Shown in pieces: positions 15,631 to 24,301 of a stretch of DNA of 64,000 nucleotides (the first letter of the stretch is position 1; each line of letters starts with the position of its first letter). The notes under the pieces were generated by a model. It made no database searches. It was given only the letters and a program-made list of their open reading frames with translations, and was not told the origin of the DNA. The translations under genes and the position numbers were made by a program. The DNA is from an uncultured Bacteroidota bacterium. Its GTDB lineage: Bacteria > Bacteroidota > Bacteroidia > Chitinophagales > Chitinophagaceae. The DNA lies in contig CAIVEH010000121.1 in NCBI GenBank assembly GCA_903904855.1, positions 62,001 through 126,000 on the forward strand, written 5' to 3'.

Positions 15631-16722
15631 ATGAAAAGGCTATTTTATTTACTGATACCTGCTGTGCTATTCGCATCGTGCGGGGGAGAAAAGAAAGATA
15701 AGGCTGCGGAACTGGTAGAACTTAAAAAACAACGCAATGCACTTGACCTGAAAATAAAGGCGCTGGAAGGCCCTGAAAGCGACAGCTCGAAAAAACCCAT
15801 ACCGGTAACAACGATGCAGGTGCAAACCACAGACTTTGTGGCCACTATCAATGTACAATCGCAGGTAACGAGCGACCAGAATATTTATGCAAGCCCGCAA
15901 GCGCCTGGTATTGTTAATAATGTACTGGTTCATGCGGGTGAGCATGTGAGCAAGGGGCAGGTACTGGCCACAATAGATGCTTCTGCAATAGAGCACCAGA
16001 TTCAAGGGCAGCAGGCACAGCTTACACTGGCCAAAACAGTGTATGAAAAACAGCAGAATCTTTGGAAACAGAATATTGGCACTGAGGTGCAGTTACTTCA
16101 GTCGAAAGCCAATTATGAATCGGCGCAAAGCCAGCAGGCCGCGCTTGTTGCACAAAAAAACATGTACCGCATAATATCGCCTATTTCCGGCATAGTTGAC
16201 CAGCTAAACCTGAAAACAGGAGATGCCACTGCACCTGGTTTGCAGAATATCCGGGTGGTAAATACAGACAAACTGAAAGCGGAGGCAAACCTGGGCGAGA
16301 ACTACCTTGGTAAGGTGAAAACAGGAGATCATGTAATGCTGATATTCCCTGATCTCAATGATTCGCTGAAGACCAGCCTTACTTATGTGGCTGAAGCCGT
16401 TGACCCGGTATCAAGAGCATTTGTGGTGCAGGTAAAACTGGATAATGCACATAAACTGCACCCCAATATGTCGTGCATCATGAAGATAGCCAACTATGAA
16501 AATAAGAATTCGCTGGTGGTGCCTGTATCAGTAATACAGAAAACCAGCAAGGGCGAAATGCTGTATGTAGCAGATGGCAATAAGGCGAAAGCTGTGTATG
16601 TAAAAACAGGGGCAAATTCGAACGGTCAGCTAGAAATTCTATCCGGTCTGACCGCAGGAGATAAAGTGATTACAGCCGGCTTTGAAGACCTCGATAACGG
16701 CGATCCTATCCTTGTACAGTAA
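15631..16722 (+). CDS. RND efflux periplasmic adaptor (membrane-fusion lipoprotein)
   Basis: A 363-residue HlyD/AcrA-type adaptor. It has a lipoprotein signal (LFYLLIPAVLFASC, lipobox FASC, so Cys17), a short coiled coil (ELVELKKQRNALDLKIKALEG), then the lipoyl half-motifs (APGIVNNVLVHAGEHVSKGQVLATID and YRIISPISGIVDQLNLKTGDATAPG) flanking an alpha-hairpin (about 125-175), a beta-barrel domain and a C-terminal membrane-proximal domain (VVPVSVIQKTSKGEMLYV, GLTAGDKVITAGFEDLDNGDP). It bridges the inner-membrane pump and TolC. Spacing to the pump gene is 38 bases. Confidence 0.92.
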   Translation: MKRLFYLLIPAVLFASCGGEKKDKAAELVELKKQRNALDLKIKALEGPESDSSKKPIPVTTMQVQTTDFVATINVQSQVTSDQNIYASPQAPGIVNNVLVHAGEHVSKGQVLATIDASAIEHQIQGQQAQLTLAKTVYEKQQNLWKQNIGTEVQLLQSKANYESAQSQQAALVAQKNMYRIISPISGIVDQLNLKTGDATAPGLQNIRVVNTDKLKAEANLGENYLGKVKTGDHVMLIFPDLNDSLKTSLTYVAEAVDPVSRAFVVQVKLDNAHKLHPNMSCIMKIANYENKNSLVVPVSVIQKTSKGEMLYVADGNKAKAVYVKTGANSNGQLEILSGLTAGDKVITAGFEDLDNGDPILVQ

Positions 16723-16760
16723 TAATAAAACATTTCAATTACCACAGCTAATCATTATAC

Positions 16761-19700
16761 ATGAAAGACGCTTTCAAAGAGTTTAAACCATCGAGCTGGG
16801 CCATAGATAACCGCACAGCTGTCTACCTCATAACCATATTTATTACACTGGCCGGACTGATGACTTATTTCAGCCTGCCCAAGGAACAGTTTCCTGAAAT
16901 AAAGATACCCCAGATCATTGTTCAGACTGTATTTCCCGGCACCTCTCCTGAGAATATGGAGAACCTTGTAACCAAGCACCTGGAAAAGCAGATGAAAAAT
17001 CTGACAGGTATTAAAAAGGTTACCAGCAATTCATTCCAGGATTATTCGGTGGTGATTGCTGAATTCAATACCAATGTATCGGTTGACAAAGCCAAGCAGG
17101 ATGTGAAAGATGCGGTGGACAAAGCAAAAACTGACCTGCCCAAGAACCTGCCAAACCAACCTGAAGTAAAAGATATTGACCTGTCTGAACTGCCCATTCT
17201 CAACGTGAATATATCGGGCAATTACGATCTGAACAGACTTAAGAAATATGCCGACAAGATCAAGGATAATATTGAGGCCATGAAGCAGATAAAGCGCGTA
17301 GACATAGTAGGCGCGCTTGACAGGGAGATACAGATCAACATGGATATGTATAAGATGCAGGCAGCCGGCATTACTTTCGGGGATGTGCAGAATACTATTG
17401 CATCTGAAAATATTTCGGCTACAGCAGGGCAGGTAACAATGGGTACCCAGAAAAGGCTGTTGAGTATCAAGAATGAATTTAAAACTGCTGCTCAGATAGG
17501 TAATGTAGTTGTGAAAAGCCAGCAGGGTAAGTCCATATATCTGCGGGATATTGCCCAGGTAACCGACAGTTTCCAGGAGCAGAAGAGCTATGCACGGCTG
17601 GATGGAAAGAATGTAATAACCATGAACGTGATAAAGGCCAAGGGTGAGAACCTGATTCAGGCCTCTGATAATATACAAGAGCTCATGACGCGCATGCAGG
17701 GGCATGAACTGCCTAAAGACCTGAAGATAGTGGTAACCGGTGACCAGAGTGAAAAAACAAGGTCTACACTTACCGACCTTATCAATACAATTATTATCGG
17801 TTTCCTTCTGGTAACAATTATTCTCATGTTCTTTATGGGCGTTACCAATGCCCTTTTTGTGGCTATGTCTGTACCTTTATCATGTGCCATCGCATTTATG
17901 GTATTGCCCAGCATAGGCTTTACCATGAACATGATTGTGCTTTTCTCCTTCCTTCTGGCACTGGGTATAGTGGTGGACGATGCTATTGTCGTCATAGAAA
18001 ACACACACCGGATATTTGACAATGGTAAAATGCCCATTGCCCAGGCTGCAAAGTATGCAACAGGAGAGGTCTTTATGCCAGTACTTGCCGGTACTGCCAC
18101 CACACTCATGCCATTTATTCCGCTGGCATTCTGGCCGGGCATCATTGGTTCCTTTCTGTTTTATTTACCCGTTACCCTTATAATAACACTTGTAGCATCA
18201 TTGGCTGTGGCTTACATTATTAACCCTGTATTTGCTGTAAGCTTTATGAAACCGCACGACTTTGATCATGATAACGATAAGCCCCGGTTTGTGAAAAAAG
18301 ATCTTGTTTTACTGATAATATTTGCCGCTTTTGCATCATTGTTTTACCTCGGAAAATCTTTCGGCATTGGCAATTTCATCATGTTCATATATATATTCAT
18401 CCTGATTGAGAAATTTGTCTTCTCCAAATGGATTCACGCATTTCAGAACAGGATATGGCCTGCTTTCCGCGATTGGTATACACGGTGGCTTAAACGCTCA
18501 CTTAAGCATACCGGGATTGTAGTAATGATAACATTAGTTATCTCAGTATTTGCATTCTATATATTTCATGTGCATGGGCGCACGCCGGTATTCTTTCCAG
18601 ACTCGCAGCCCAACTTTACCTATGTTTATCTTAATCTGCCGGTGGGTACCGATCAGGCCCATACAAATGAGGTGCTGCTGCAACTGGAAAAACGAGTAGA
18701 TAGTGCCCTTATAGATTCAAAAACGCATCAGCAGTTTAAGAGCGTAAAGTCGGTAATAGCCAATGTAACAGTGGGCGCGGTAGACCCAAATAGCGGTGAG
18801 ATAGGGGATTTCCCCAATAAGGGTAAGATAACTGTAGCCTATGAAGAATTTTCAAAGCGAAACGGAGAATCAACTACGGCCATTATGGAAAAAATACGTA
18901 GAAGCCTGAAGGGTATAGCGGGGGCCGAAATAACAGTTGACAAAGAAGGTAATGGCCCGCCACTTGCAAAACCAATTGTGCTGGAGCTAACCGGAGATAA
19001 TCTGGATACGCTGGTAAATACCTCTGAGAAACTGAAACGGTTCATAGGTGATAAACAGATTGCCGGAGTTGAAGAGTTGCGCAGCGATTTTCAATCAAAA
19101 AACCCGGAAATTGTTTTTGAACTCGACAGAGAACGCATGAACTCTGAAGGTATCAGTACTTATGCTGTTGTGAATAATCTGAGGACTGCGGTATTCGGAA
19201 CAGAAATATCGCGCTTCCGCGATCAGAACGACGATTATCCGCTTACACTCAGGGTGAGTGGCACGCAGCGCCAGGATATTGATGCTATACGGAATATGCC
19301 TGTAGTATACCGCGATATGGGTATGGGCGGCATCATACGCACAGTGCCTATCAGCGCTTTTGCCAATGTTTATTACTCTACAACTTATGGCGGTATCAAG
19401 CGCAAAAATGAGAAGAGGTATATCAGCCTTTCTTCAAACGTTATCAGCGGATATAACCCAAATGAGGTGGTGGCAGCAGTGCAGGCTGAACTGAATAACT
19501 TTAAAGGTACTTCCGGAGTTACCATAAAAATGGGTGGCCAGCAGGAAGACCAGGCTGAAACAGCTAACTTCTTGCTTAAGGCGTTCGGAATATCTATGGC
19601 GCTGATTGTATTGATCCTTATAATGTTGTTCAACTCCATCAGTAAAACGGTTATCATTATGAGCGAAGTGGTATTCAGCCTTATTGGTGTATTCCTGGGT

Positions 19701-20156
19701 ATGGGTATCTTCGCCACACCGATGTCTATTGCTATAAGCGGTATAGGCATAGTAGCACTGGCAGGCGTGGTGGTAAGAAATGGAATATTATTGGTTGAGT
19801 TTATGGACCTGATGCTGGCAGAAGGTATGAATGAAATCGATGCCATAATAGAAGCGGGCCGTACCCGTATGACTCCCGTATTGCTTACAGCTATTGCGGC
19901 CATATTGGGCCTCATACCGCTTGCGGTAGGTATGAACATAGATTTTGCCTCTCTGTTCAGCCACTTTAACCCACACATATTCTTTGGTGGCGACAGTGCC
20001 GATTTCTGGGCTCCGCTTGCCTGGACAATGATCTACGGATTGAGCTTTGCCACCTTCCTTACACTGATACTCGTACCGGTAATGTGCCTGATGAGCTTCC
20101 AATTTAAAAGGTGGGTGAATAGAGTTTGGGACAGTTTTGTTAAGGCAATAAATTAG
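16761..20156 (+). CDS. RND efflux pump, AcrB/HAE-type inner-membrane permease
   Basis: A 1131-residue proton-driven exporter of the AcrB/MexB/CzcA superfamily. TM1 begins NRTAVYLITIFITLAGLMTYFSLPKEQFPEI, followed by the porter domain (TVFPGTSPENMENLVT). The TM4 proton-relay motif GIVVDDAIVVIENTHR contains the paired Asp residues, and TM10-11 carry GIVALAGVVVRNGILLVEFMDL and GRTRMTPVLLTAIAAILGLIPLA. It is about 80 residues longer than AcrB because of an extra hydrophobic segment after TM6 (FVKKDLVLLIIFAAFASLFYLGKS, then IYIFILIEKFVFSKW). The paired Asp rather than the CzcA metal signature points to hydrophobic or amphiphilic substrates, but the substrate is not predictable. It is the last gene of the operon, and a hairpin terminator follows. 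Confidence 0.93.
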   Translation: MKDAFKEFKPSSWAIDNRTAVYLITIFITLAGLMTYFSLPKEQFPEIKIPQIIVQTVFPGTSPENMENLVTKHLEKQMKNLTGIKKVTSNSFQDYSVVIAEFNTNVSVDKAKQDVKDAVDKAKTDLPKNLPNQPEVKDIDLSELPILNVNISGNYDLNRLKKYADKIKDNIEAMKQIKRVDIVGALDREIQINMDMYKMQAAGITFGDVQNTIASENISATAGQVTMGTQKRLLSIKNEFKTAAQIGNVVVKSQQGKSIYLRDIAQVTDSFQEQKSYARLDGKNVITMNVIKAKGENLIQASDNIQELMTRMQGHELPKDLKIVVTGDQSEKTRSTLTDLINTIIIGFLLVTIILMFFMGVTNALFVAMSVPLSCAIAFMVLPSIGFTMNMIVLFSFLLALGIVVDDAIVVIENTHRIFDNGKMPIAQAAKYATGEVFMPVLAGTATTLMPFIPLAFWPGIIGSFLFYLPVTLIITLVASLAVAYIINPVFAVSFMKPHDFDHDNDKPRFVKKDLVLLIIFAAFASLFYLGKSFGIGNFIMFIYIFILIEKFVFSKWIHAFQNRIWPAFRDWYTRWLKRSLKHTGIVVMITLVISVFAFYIFHVHGRTPVFFPDSQPNFTYVYLNLPVGTDQAHTNEVLLQLEKRVDSALIDSKTHQQFKSVKSVIANVTVGAVDPNSGEIGDFPNKGKITVAYEEFSKRNGESTTAIMEKIRRSLKGIAGAEITVDKEGNGPPLAKPIVLELTGDNLDTLVNTSEKLKRFIGDKQIAGVEELRSDFQSKNPEIVFELDRERMNSEGISTYAVVNNLRTAVFGTEISRFRDQNDDYPLTLRVSGTQRQDIDAIRNMPVVYRDMGMGGIIRTVPISAFANVYYSTTYGGIKRKNEKRYISLSSNVISGYNPNEVVAAVQAELNNFKGTSGVTIKMGGQQEDQAETANFLLKAFGISMALIVLILIMLFNSISKTVIIMSEVVFSLIGVFLGMGIFATPMSIAISGIGIVALAGVVVRNGILLVEFMDLMLAEGMNEIDAIIEAGRTRMTPVLLTAIAAILGLIPLAVGMNIDFASLFSHFNPHIFFGGDSADFWAPLAWTMIYGLSFATFLTLILVPVMCLMSFQFKRWVNRVWDSFVKAIN

Positions 20157-20174
20157 TCTGAAGATATTGAATTG

Positions 20175-20208
20175 AAACCGGTTGCTTTGGAAGTGGCCGG
20201 TTTTTTTT
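20175..20208 (+). terminator. rho-independent terminator of the efflux operon
   Basis: AAACCGG (20175-20181) and CCGGTTT (from 20197) form the stem base, followed by a run of eight T, 19 bases past the RND stop codon. Confidence 0.75.
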
Positions 20209-20251
20209 ATTGTTTAATTAGAGAAGCGGTCCTGATTTTATATATCTTCAT
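20207..20251 (-). pseudogene. truncated RelE/ParE-type toxin start (14 codons)
   Basis: Directly overlapping the end of the broken antitoxin frame in ATGA is a frame reading MKIYKIRTASLIKQ and then a stop. This resembles the first beta strand and helix of RelE/ParE toxins (basic, aromatic MKxYKI). Everything after it is missing, and the stop lies in the T-run of the efflux-operon terminator. The call rests mainly on context. Confidence 0.4.
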
Positions 20252-20480
20252 CTGGAAGGTATTGATGCCCTGATTTCATTGTGAGCCATATCTACAGAAA
20301 ATGTCTCCATTTTTTCAGATTCGTAATTGTCAAGTATGTCATAAAACTTTTTCAATTCTTCGGTAGAATAGTGCATACTTTTTACCTCTTTTTCAAGCAA
20401 TACATGCATGCTTTCAGTTTTTTATCATCTGCCCTTTCTATATATTCATGCAGATCTTTTTTTATAGCTGAAATAGTCAT
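20248..20480 (-). pseudogene. frameshifted antitoxin-like gene (addiction-module type)
   Basis: Frame 1 starts at 20480 (MTISAIKKDLHEYIERADDK, then KLKA) and runs into a stop at 20382. A second frame from about 20409 continues as HVLLEKEVKSMHYSTEELKK, then FYDILDNYESEKMETFSVDM and a short tail, ending at 20248. Insertion of one base after the GCA at about 20411 restores a single frame of 77 residues. The layout (N-terminal helix, long middle helix, ExGK/ESEK followed by an aromatic near the C-terminus) matches small Bacteroidota antitoxins encoded before RelE/ParE toxins. The toxin behind it is reduced to 14 codons, so the module is a relic. Confidence 0.55.
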
Positions 20481-20550
20481 GCGATTTATTTTGTCATTTA
20501 AAATTACGGAAAAAGCATAAATTGTGTTGAAGCAGTTTGGCTTAATCCCA

Positions 20551-21633
20551 ATGTTGTATATTTTTAAGATTTTACTGAGCTTATTTGTTTGTTTAAATCT
20601 ATGCCATGCGCAGGAGACAGGATGTTTTAAACTAAACGCCCAAAGTGATCTTCAACTCGAAACCAGTATCAACTTCAGTAAATACAACGCATTTTTTGTC
20701 GGGGAATTTCATGGTGTATTTGGTGTGCCGGAGGTAAAACTGGCGCTGATAAAATACCTTAATCAGACACAGGGTATTACTGATGTGTTTATGGAGATAG
20801 GCACAGGGGCTGCATGGATGTACAACAGCTACCTGGAAACTGGAGATACATTGTTTATCAATAAACCTGTATTGCCGTATTCGCAGCAAAAAAATTACAG
20901 AACTTTCTGGCAGGCGCTATATAATTACAACAGCGGACTTAACAAAAAACTGCGCATACATGGAATCGACTTTGAGCGGATTGAGTTTATTAAAGTACTC
21001 AGGATGCTGAAGCCACATGAAAAAACGATACCATTATCAATTAAGAACACAATCAGGTTTATTGATACCGTTACCCTGCAAAACGAACCAGCGCTTTATA
21101 CTGAAGACTTCAGTGAGCAGAATGATATTTATGAAAAAGTAAGAGCGGAGATGGATGCCAACCGGCAGGAATTTGAATTCTATTATGCCGAAGATTTCCC
21201 GGTGGTGGCACGGATGATGTTTAATGAGAACACTTACCGGAATTATGACAAGAGAAACAAGGCTATGTATCATAATACCGTCAAGGAAATGGCTGATGAT
21301 GGGATACAGAAATTTGTGCTGTTCGCAGGTATGAACCATGGCAACAAAAACGGGCTGGGGACCTTATCGAACCGGCTGAAGAATAACAAACAACTACAAC
21401 ACCATTTTGCCGAGATTGATATGCTGTGTAAGGATTGCTATGAAGGGCATGTCCACTTTGATTATAAAGGGCCGAACAGCTTTGATAAACTGGTGCTTAT
21501 GCCGATCATCTACAACAACTATTTTAACACTGGTTGCAAATACACCATGATTGCAACGGATACCATTGAGGATAAAATAGCACAACATTATTCAGACTAT
21601 CTGATACTGATGAAAGAACAGCCGGATTATTGA
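20551..21633 (+). CDS. exported EreA/ChaN-superfamily hydrolase-like protein
   Basis: A 360-residue protein with a signal peptide (MLYIFKILLSLFVCLNLCHAQ). The mature part carries the marks of the erythromycin-esterase/ChaN fold: FVGEFHGVFGVPEVKLALIKYL (the GExHG motif), DVFMEIGTG, LRIHGIDFER and VLFAGMNHGNKNG, placing Glu and His residues where this superfamily builds its active or metal site. True Ere esterases act in the cytoplasm on macrolides. This one is exported, so drug inactivation should not be assumed. The ATG at 20551 was preferred over a GTG at 20524 because it begins the signal peptide. It converges on uppP with a single base between stop codons. Confidence 0.65.
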   Translation: MLYIFKILLSLFVCLNLCHAQETGCFKLNAQSDLQLETSINFSKYNAFFVGEFHGVFGVPEVKLALIKYLNQTQGITDVFMEIGTGAAWMYNSYLETGDTLFINKPVLPYSQQKNYRTFWQALYNYNSGLNKKLRIHGIDFERIEFIKVLRMLKPHEKTIPLSIKNTIRFIDTVTLQNEPALYTEDFSEQNDIYEKVRAEMDANRQEFEFYYAEDFPVVARMMFNENTYRNYDKRNKAMYHNTVKEMADDGIQKFVLFAGMNHGNKNGLGTLSNRLKNNKQLQHHFAEIDMLCKDCYEGHVHFDYKGPNSFDKLVLMPIIYNNYFNTGCKYTMIATDTIEDKIAQHYSDYLILMKEQPDY

Positions 21634-21634
21634 G

Positions 21635-22483
21635 TTATTTCCCTGTATTTTCAATCGGGGCTTTAGGTTCTGGAGTGGCCTCACTCTTTATTACCCCACC
21701 ATAAATCATCGCCAGAACTGCAATACCGGCTATGATGCGATAAACACCAAAGGCACGGAAGCTGTTCTTCTGAACATAAGTAATAAACGATTTAATAGCT
21801 ATCAGTGAAACTACAAAAGCAATGCCGCAACCTGCAAGGAGCATGTTGGTATTGGATGAGTGGAACACCTCAGGTGTATGTTTCCAGGTATCATAGAGCT
21901 CTTTTACTGTTGCTGCTGCCATAGTTGGCACTGCCAGGAAGAATGAAAATTCGGCGGCTACTTTACGGTCGAGGCGGGTTGCAAGGCCTCCGATAATTGT
22001 TGAAGCGCTGCGACTGAGGCCGGGAAACAGGATAGAAAGCACCTGGAAGCAGCCCACCTTGAGCGCCTGCTGATAAGTAATATCTTCTTCGCGGTGCACC
22101 ACAGGCCTCTTAAACCATTTATCCACAAACAATAAAATAATACCTCCAACCAATGTAACACAGGCAATAATTTTGATATCGCCCAGAATGTGGTCTATAT
22201 GTTTTTTGAGCAAGGCTCCGAATATCAGCGCAGGTACAACAGCTATAGCCAGCTTTATGTAAAAGGAGATGTCCTTGAAGTTGACAAACCTTTTGAAATA
22301 CAAAACAATCACTGCCATTATAGCTGCAAACTGAATCACGATATCAAACATATTGCTAAATGGCTCGTTGGGGTCCATCTGCATCAGGGCCTTGGTAAAT
22401 TTGATATGTGCTGTAGAAGAAATAGGCAGAAATTCAGTGATTCCTTCTACAATGGCTATTATTACTGATTGCATCCAGGTCAT
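21635..22483 (-). CDS. uppP: undecaprenyl-diphosphatase UppP/BacA
   Basis: A 282-residue integral membrane phosphatase that recycles undecaprenyl-PP to the lipid carrier used for peptidoglycan and O-antigen. The two family motifs are present: VEGITEFLPISSTAHIKF (about residues 13-30) and FPGLSRSASTIIGGLATRLDR (about 158-178). The second motif has Ala where PGxSRSG is more usual. About eight membrane segments are visible. Loss or excess of this enzyme alters bacitracin sensitivity. Its start codon is three bases after the queE stop, so the two are co-transcribed. In many relatives uppP instead sits next to ftsX-DUF3098, which here are 14 kb away. Confidence 0.93.
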   Translation of the reverse strand: MTWMQSVIIAIVEGITEFLPISSTAHIKFTKALMQMDPNEPFSNMFDIVIQFAAIMAVIVLYFKRFVNFKDISFYIKLAIAVVPALIFGALLKKHIDHILGDIKIIACVTLVGGIILLFVDKWFKRPVVHREEDITYQQALKVGCFQVLSILFPGLSRSASTIIGGLATRLDRKVAAEFSFFLAVPTMAAATVKELYDTWKHTPEVFHSSNTNMLLAGCGIAFVVSLIAIKSFITYVQKNSFRAFGVYRIIAGIAVLAMIYGGVIKSEATPEPKAPIENTGK

Positions 22484-22486
22484 ATG

Positions 22487-23104
22487 CTATGGAATATTTA
22501 TGTACTTATGTGTTTGCAAAGATAACTGCCATTGCGGATGTTGCTTAATGTAATCAATAATTAATGGCGTAATAACATCCCTTTTGCTCCATTCGGGCTG
22601 CAGGTATAATTTGCAAAAGGGCTCTACCAAGGCTGCATATTGTTCGCCCCAGGCAAAGTCCGACTCGTTGAAGACCACTATTTTCAGTTCATCGGCCTGA
22701 TCAATCACTGCTGACAGAGGTGCTTTAAATTTTTTTGGAGAAAGAGTTATCCAGTCCAGCTTGCCATGCAGTGGGTGGGCGCCAGATGTCTCAATATGGG
22801 TAAGGAAGCCGGCTGACTGAAGGGAATCGTTAAGCAAAGTAAGATCGTGCATCGCAGGTTCGCCCCCGGTAATTACAGCTATCCGCCCCGGATGCGCTGA
22901 TGCAGCTGCAACAATCTCCTCCACTGTCATTTGCGGATGTGCTGAGGCGTCCCAGCTATCCTTTACATCGCACCATACACAACCCACATCGCAGCCGCCC
23001 AGCCTGATAAAATAGGCCGCCTTACCCGTATGGTATCCCTCACCCTGCAAGGTGTAAAAGTGCTCCATTACCGGATAAGATGTAGTATGGGTATGTGTGG
23101 TCAA
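22487..23104 (-). CDS. queE: 7-carboxy-7-deazaguanine synthase (radical SAM)
   Basis: A 205-residue radical-SAM enzyme of the queuosine/preQ0 pathway, converting 6-carboxytetrahydropterin to 7-carboxy-7-deazaguanine. Evidence is the QueE opening MEHFYTLQGEGYHTGKAAYFIRLGGC, the CxxxCxxC cluster motif in CDVGCVWCD, the AVITGGEPAMHDL motif, and a C-terminal LYLQPEW. The length matches QueE of this phylum. No other queuosine genes are in the window. It heads a two-gene unit with uppP. Confidence 0.92.
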   Translation of the reverse strand: MTTHTHTTSYPVMEHFYTLQGEGYHTGKAAYFIRLGGCDVGCVWCDVKDSWDASAHPQMTVEEIVAAASAHPGRIAVITGGEPAMHDLTLLNDSLQSAGFLTHIETSGAHPLHGKLDWITLSPKKFKAPLSAVIDQADELKIVVFNESDFAWGEQYAALVEPFCKLYLQPEWSKRDVITPLIIDYIKQHPQWQLSLQTHKYINIP

Positions 23105-23131
23105 TTTGTTAGTTAGTTAATTATGTACCAA

Positions 23132-23166
23132 TGCAGATTAGAACTTTTTAAAAGTTCTAATCTGCA
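23132..23166. terminator. 35-bp perfect inverted repeat between folD and queE
   Basis: The left arm TGCAGATTAGAACTTTT and its exact complement flank one central base (17-bp arms). It sits between folD (its 3' side) and the start of queE, both on the minus strand, and the A/T-rich centre gives a U-rich stretch in either direction. It closely resembles the hairpin at 25636-25668. Confidence 0.6.
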
Positions 23167-23250
23167 TCAGCTAATGGATGTAAATGGAAAAATTTCCAGC
23201 CAAATTATATTCTCAACCAGAAATCAGGAGCCTAAGCTCAATTCCTGGTT

Positions 23251-23274
23251 CCCCTTCAGGGGTCAGGGGTTTTT
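23251..23274. repeat. dispersed C/G-block repeat, copy 2, overlapping the folD stop
   Basis: CCCCTTCAGGGGTCAGGGGT matches the repeat at 28681-28700 and, less well, 12789-12818. Its right half encodes the last residues (NP) and stop codon of FolD, so the C-terminus of that protein appears to be repeat-derived. Confidence 0.5.
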
Positions 23275-24138
23275 CTTTGCCGCCTGCAAAGTATTTTTCA
23301 TCAGTCCGCAAATGGTCATGAGCCCAACGCCTTTTGGCACTGGTGTAATGTAGCTGCATAATTCTGCCACATTATCAAAGTCTACATCACCCACCAGGCG
23401 TGAACCGCTTTTCTTGGTTGCATCATCAATACGGTTGATACCTACGTCTATGATAATTGCGCCGGGCTTTACCATATCAGCGGTAACATATTTAGGTCTG
23501 CCAATAGCTGCAATGATGATATCGGCAGTTTTGGTTATTTCTTTCAGGTTCTTTGTTTTGCTGTGGCACATGGTTACTGTAGCATTGCCGGGGTTCGAAG
23601 CACGGCTCATGAGAATGGTCATTGGCGTGCCTACAATATTGCTGCGGCCAATGATAACGCAATGCATACCTGTAGTATCGATCTTGTAATACTCCAGCAT
23701 CAGCATAATGCCATAAGGCGTAGCGGGCAGGAAGGTAGGCTGCCCCAGCAGCATACGGCCCAGCGATATAGGATGGAAGCCATCCACATCCTTATCGGGG
23801 CTGATAGCGTTAATCACGGAGTCGCCTGAAATGTGGCCCGGTAATGGCAACTGAACCAGTATACCATCTATATTGGCATCATTATTCAGCCGTTCTACTT
23901 CGCTTATCAGAAACTCTTCGGTAATATCTTTCTCAAATCGCAGCAGGGTAGAGTCGAAGCCCAGCTCTTCGCAATGCTTCACTTTACTACCCACATAGGC
24001 TTCACTGGCAGGATTATTGCCCACCAATATTGCAGCCAGATGTGGTTTCTTACCACCATTGGCCTGCCAGTCTTTTACGTCTTGCTTGATCTGCTCCTTA
24101 ATGTGTGCAGAAACTAATACGCCATCCAGTAATTGCAT
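23263..24138 (-). CDS. folD: bifunctional methylenetetrahydrofolate dehydrogenase/cyclohydrolase
   Basis: A 291-residue cytoplasmic enzyme of one-carbon metabolism interconverting methylene-, methenyl- and formyl-tetrahydrofolate with NADP. Visible motifs are the substrate-binding SEAYVGSKVKHCEELG (catalytic Tyr and Lys), the DGILVQLPLPGHI and DKDVDGFHPISLG signatures, the nucleotide-binding VIGRSNIVGTPM, and the C-terminal signature, here VPKGVGLMTICGLMKNT. The usual form of this last motif is PGGVGPMT; the Lys and Leu substitutions are noted. A TAnnTTTG element ends only five bases before the ATG, so the mRNA may be leaderless. Formyl-THF from this pathway is the co-substrate of the nearby PurH. 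Confidence 0.94.
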   Translation of the reverse strand: MQLLDGVLVSAHIKEQIKQDVKDWQANGGKKPHLAAILVGNNPASEAYVGSKVKHCEELGFDSTLLRFEKDITEEFLISEVERLNNDANIDGILVQLPLPGHISGDSVINAISPDKDVDGFHPISLGRMLLGQPTFLPATPYGIMLMLEYYKIDTTGMHCVIIGRSNIVGTPMTILMSRASNPGNATVTMCHSKTKNLKEITKTADIIIAAIGRPKYVTADMVKPGAIIIDVGINRIDDATKKSGSRLVGDVDFDNVAELCSYITPVPKGVGLMTICGLMKNTLQAAKKNP

Positions 24139-24142
24139 AATG

Positions 24143-24150
24143 CAAAGGTA
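24143..24150 (-). promoter_or_regulatory. folD promoter -7 element, implying a leaderless mRNA
   Basis: On the minus strand TACCTTTG matches TAnnTTTG exactly and ends five bases before the folD ATG. With transcription starting about four to seven bases after the element, the message would begin at or next to the start codon. Confidence 0.55.
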
Positions 24151-24301
24151 ATTTAATTGATTTAAAGGGCAAATTGAATAGCGGTATGGGTTTTACATAA
24201 ATAGTTGCAATCAAATTTAATCACAAAGGGCGCAACATCATTAATTTATGAAAGAAAGGGCACAAAGATTATTCCCAATAAAAACACTTTTTTATCCTTA
24301 A

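Noticed and set aside
20281-20520. Plus-strand 79-codon frame downstream of the RND pump
   Set aside because: It is antisense to the frameshifted antitoxin relic, which explains the sequence better.
20551-21633. Macrolide-resistance (erythromycin esterase) gene
   Set aside because: The fold motifs are there, but the protein is exported and distant from known Ere enzymes, so a resistance call is not supported.
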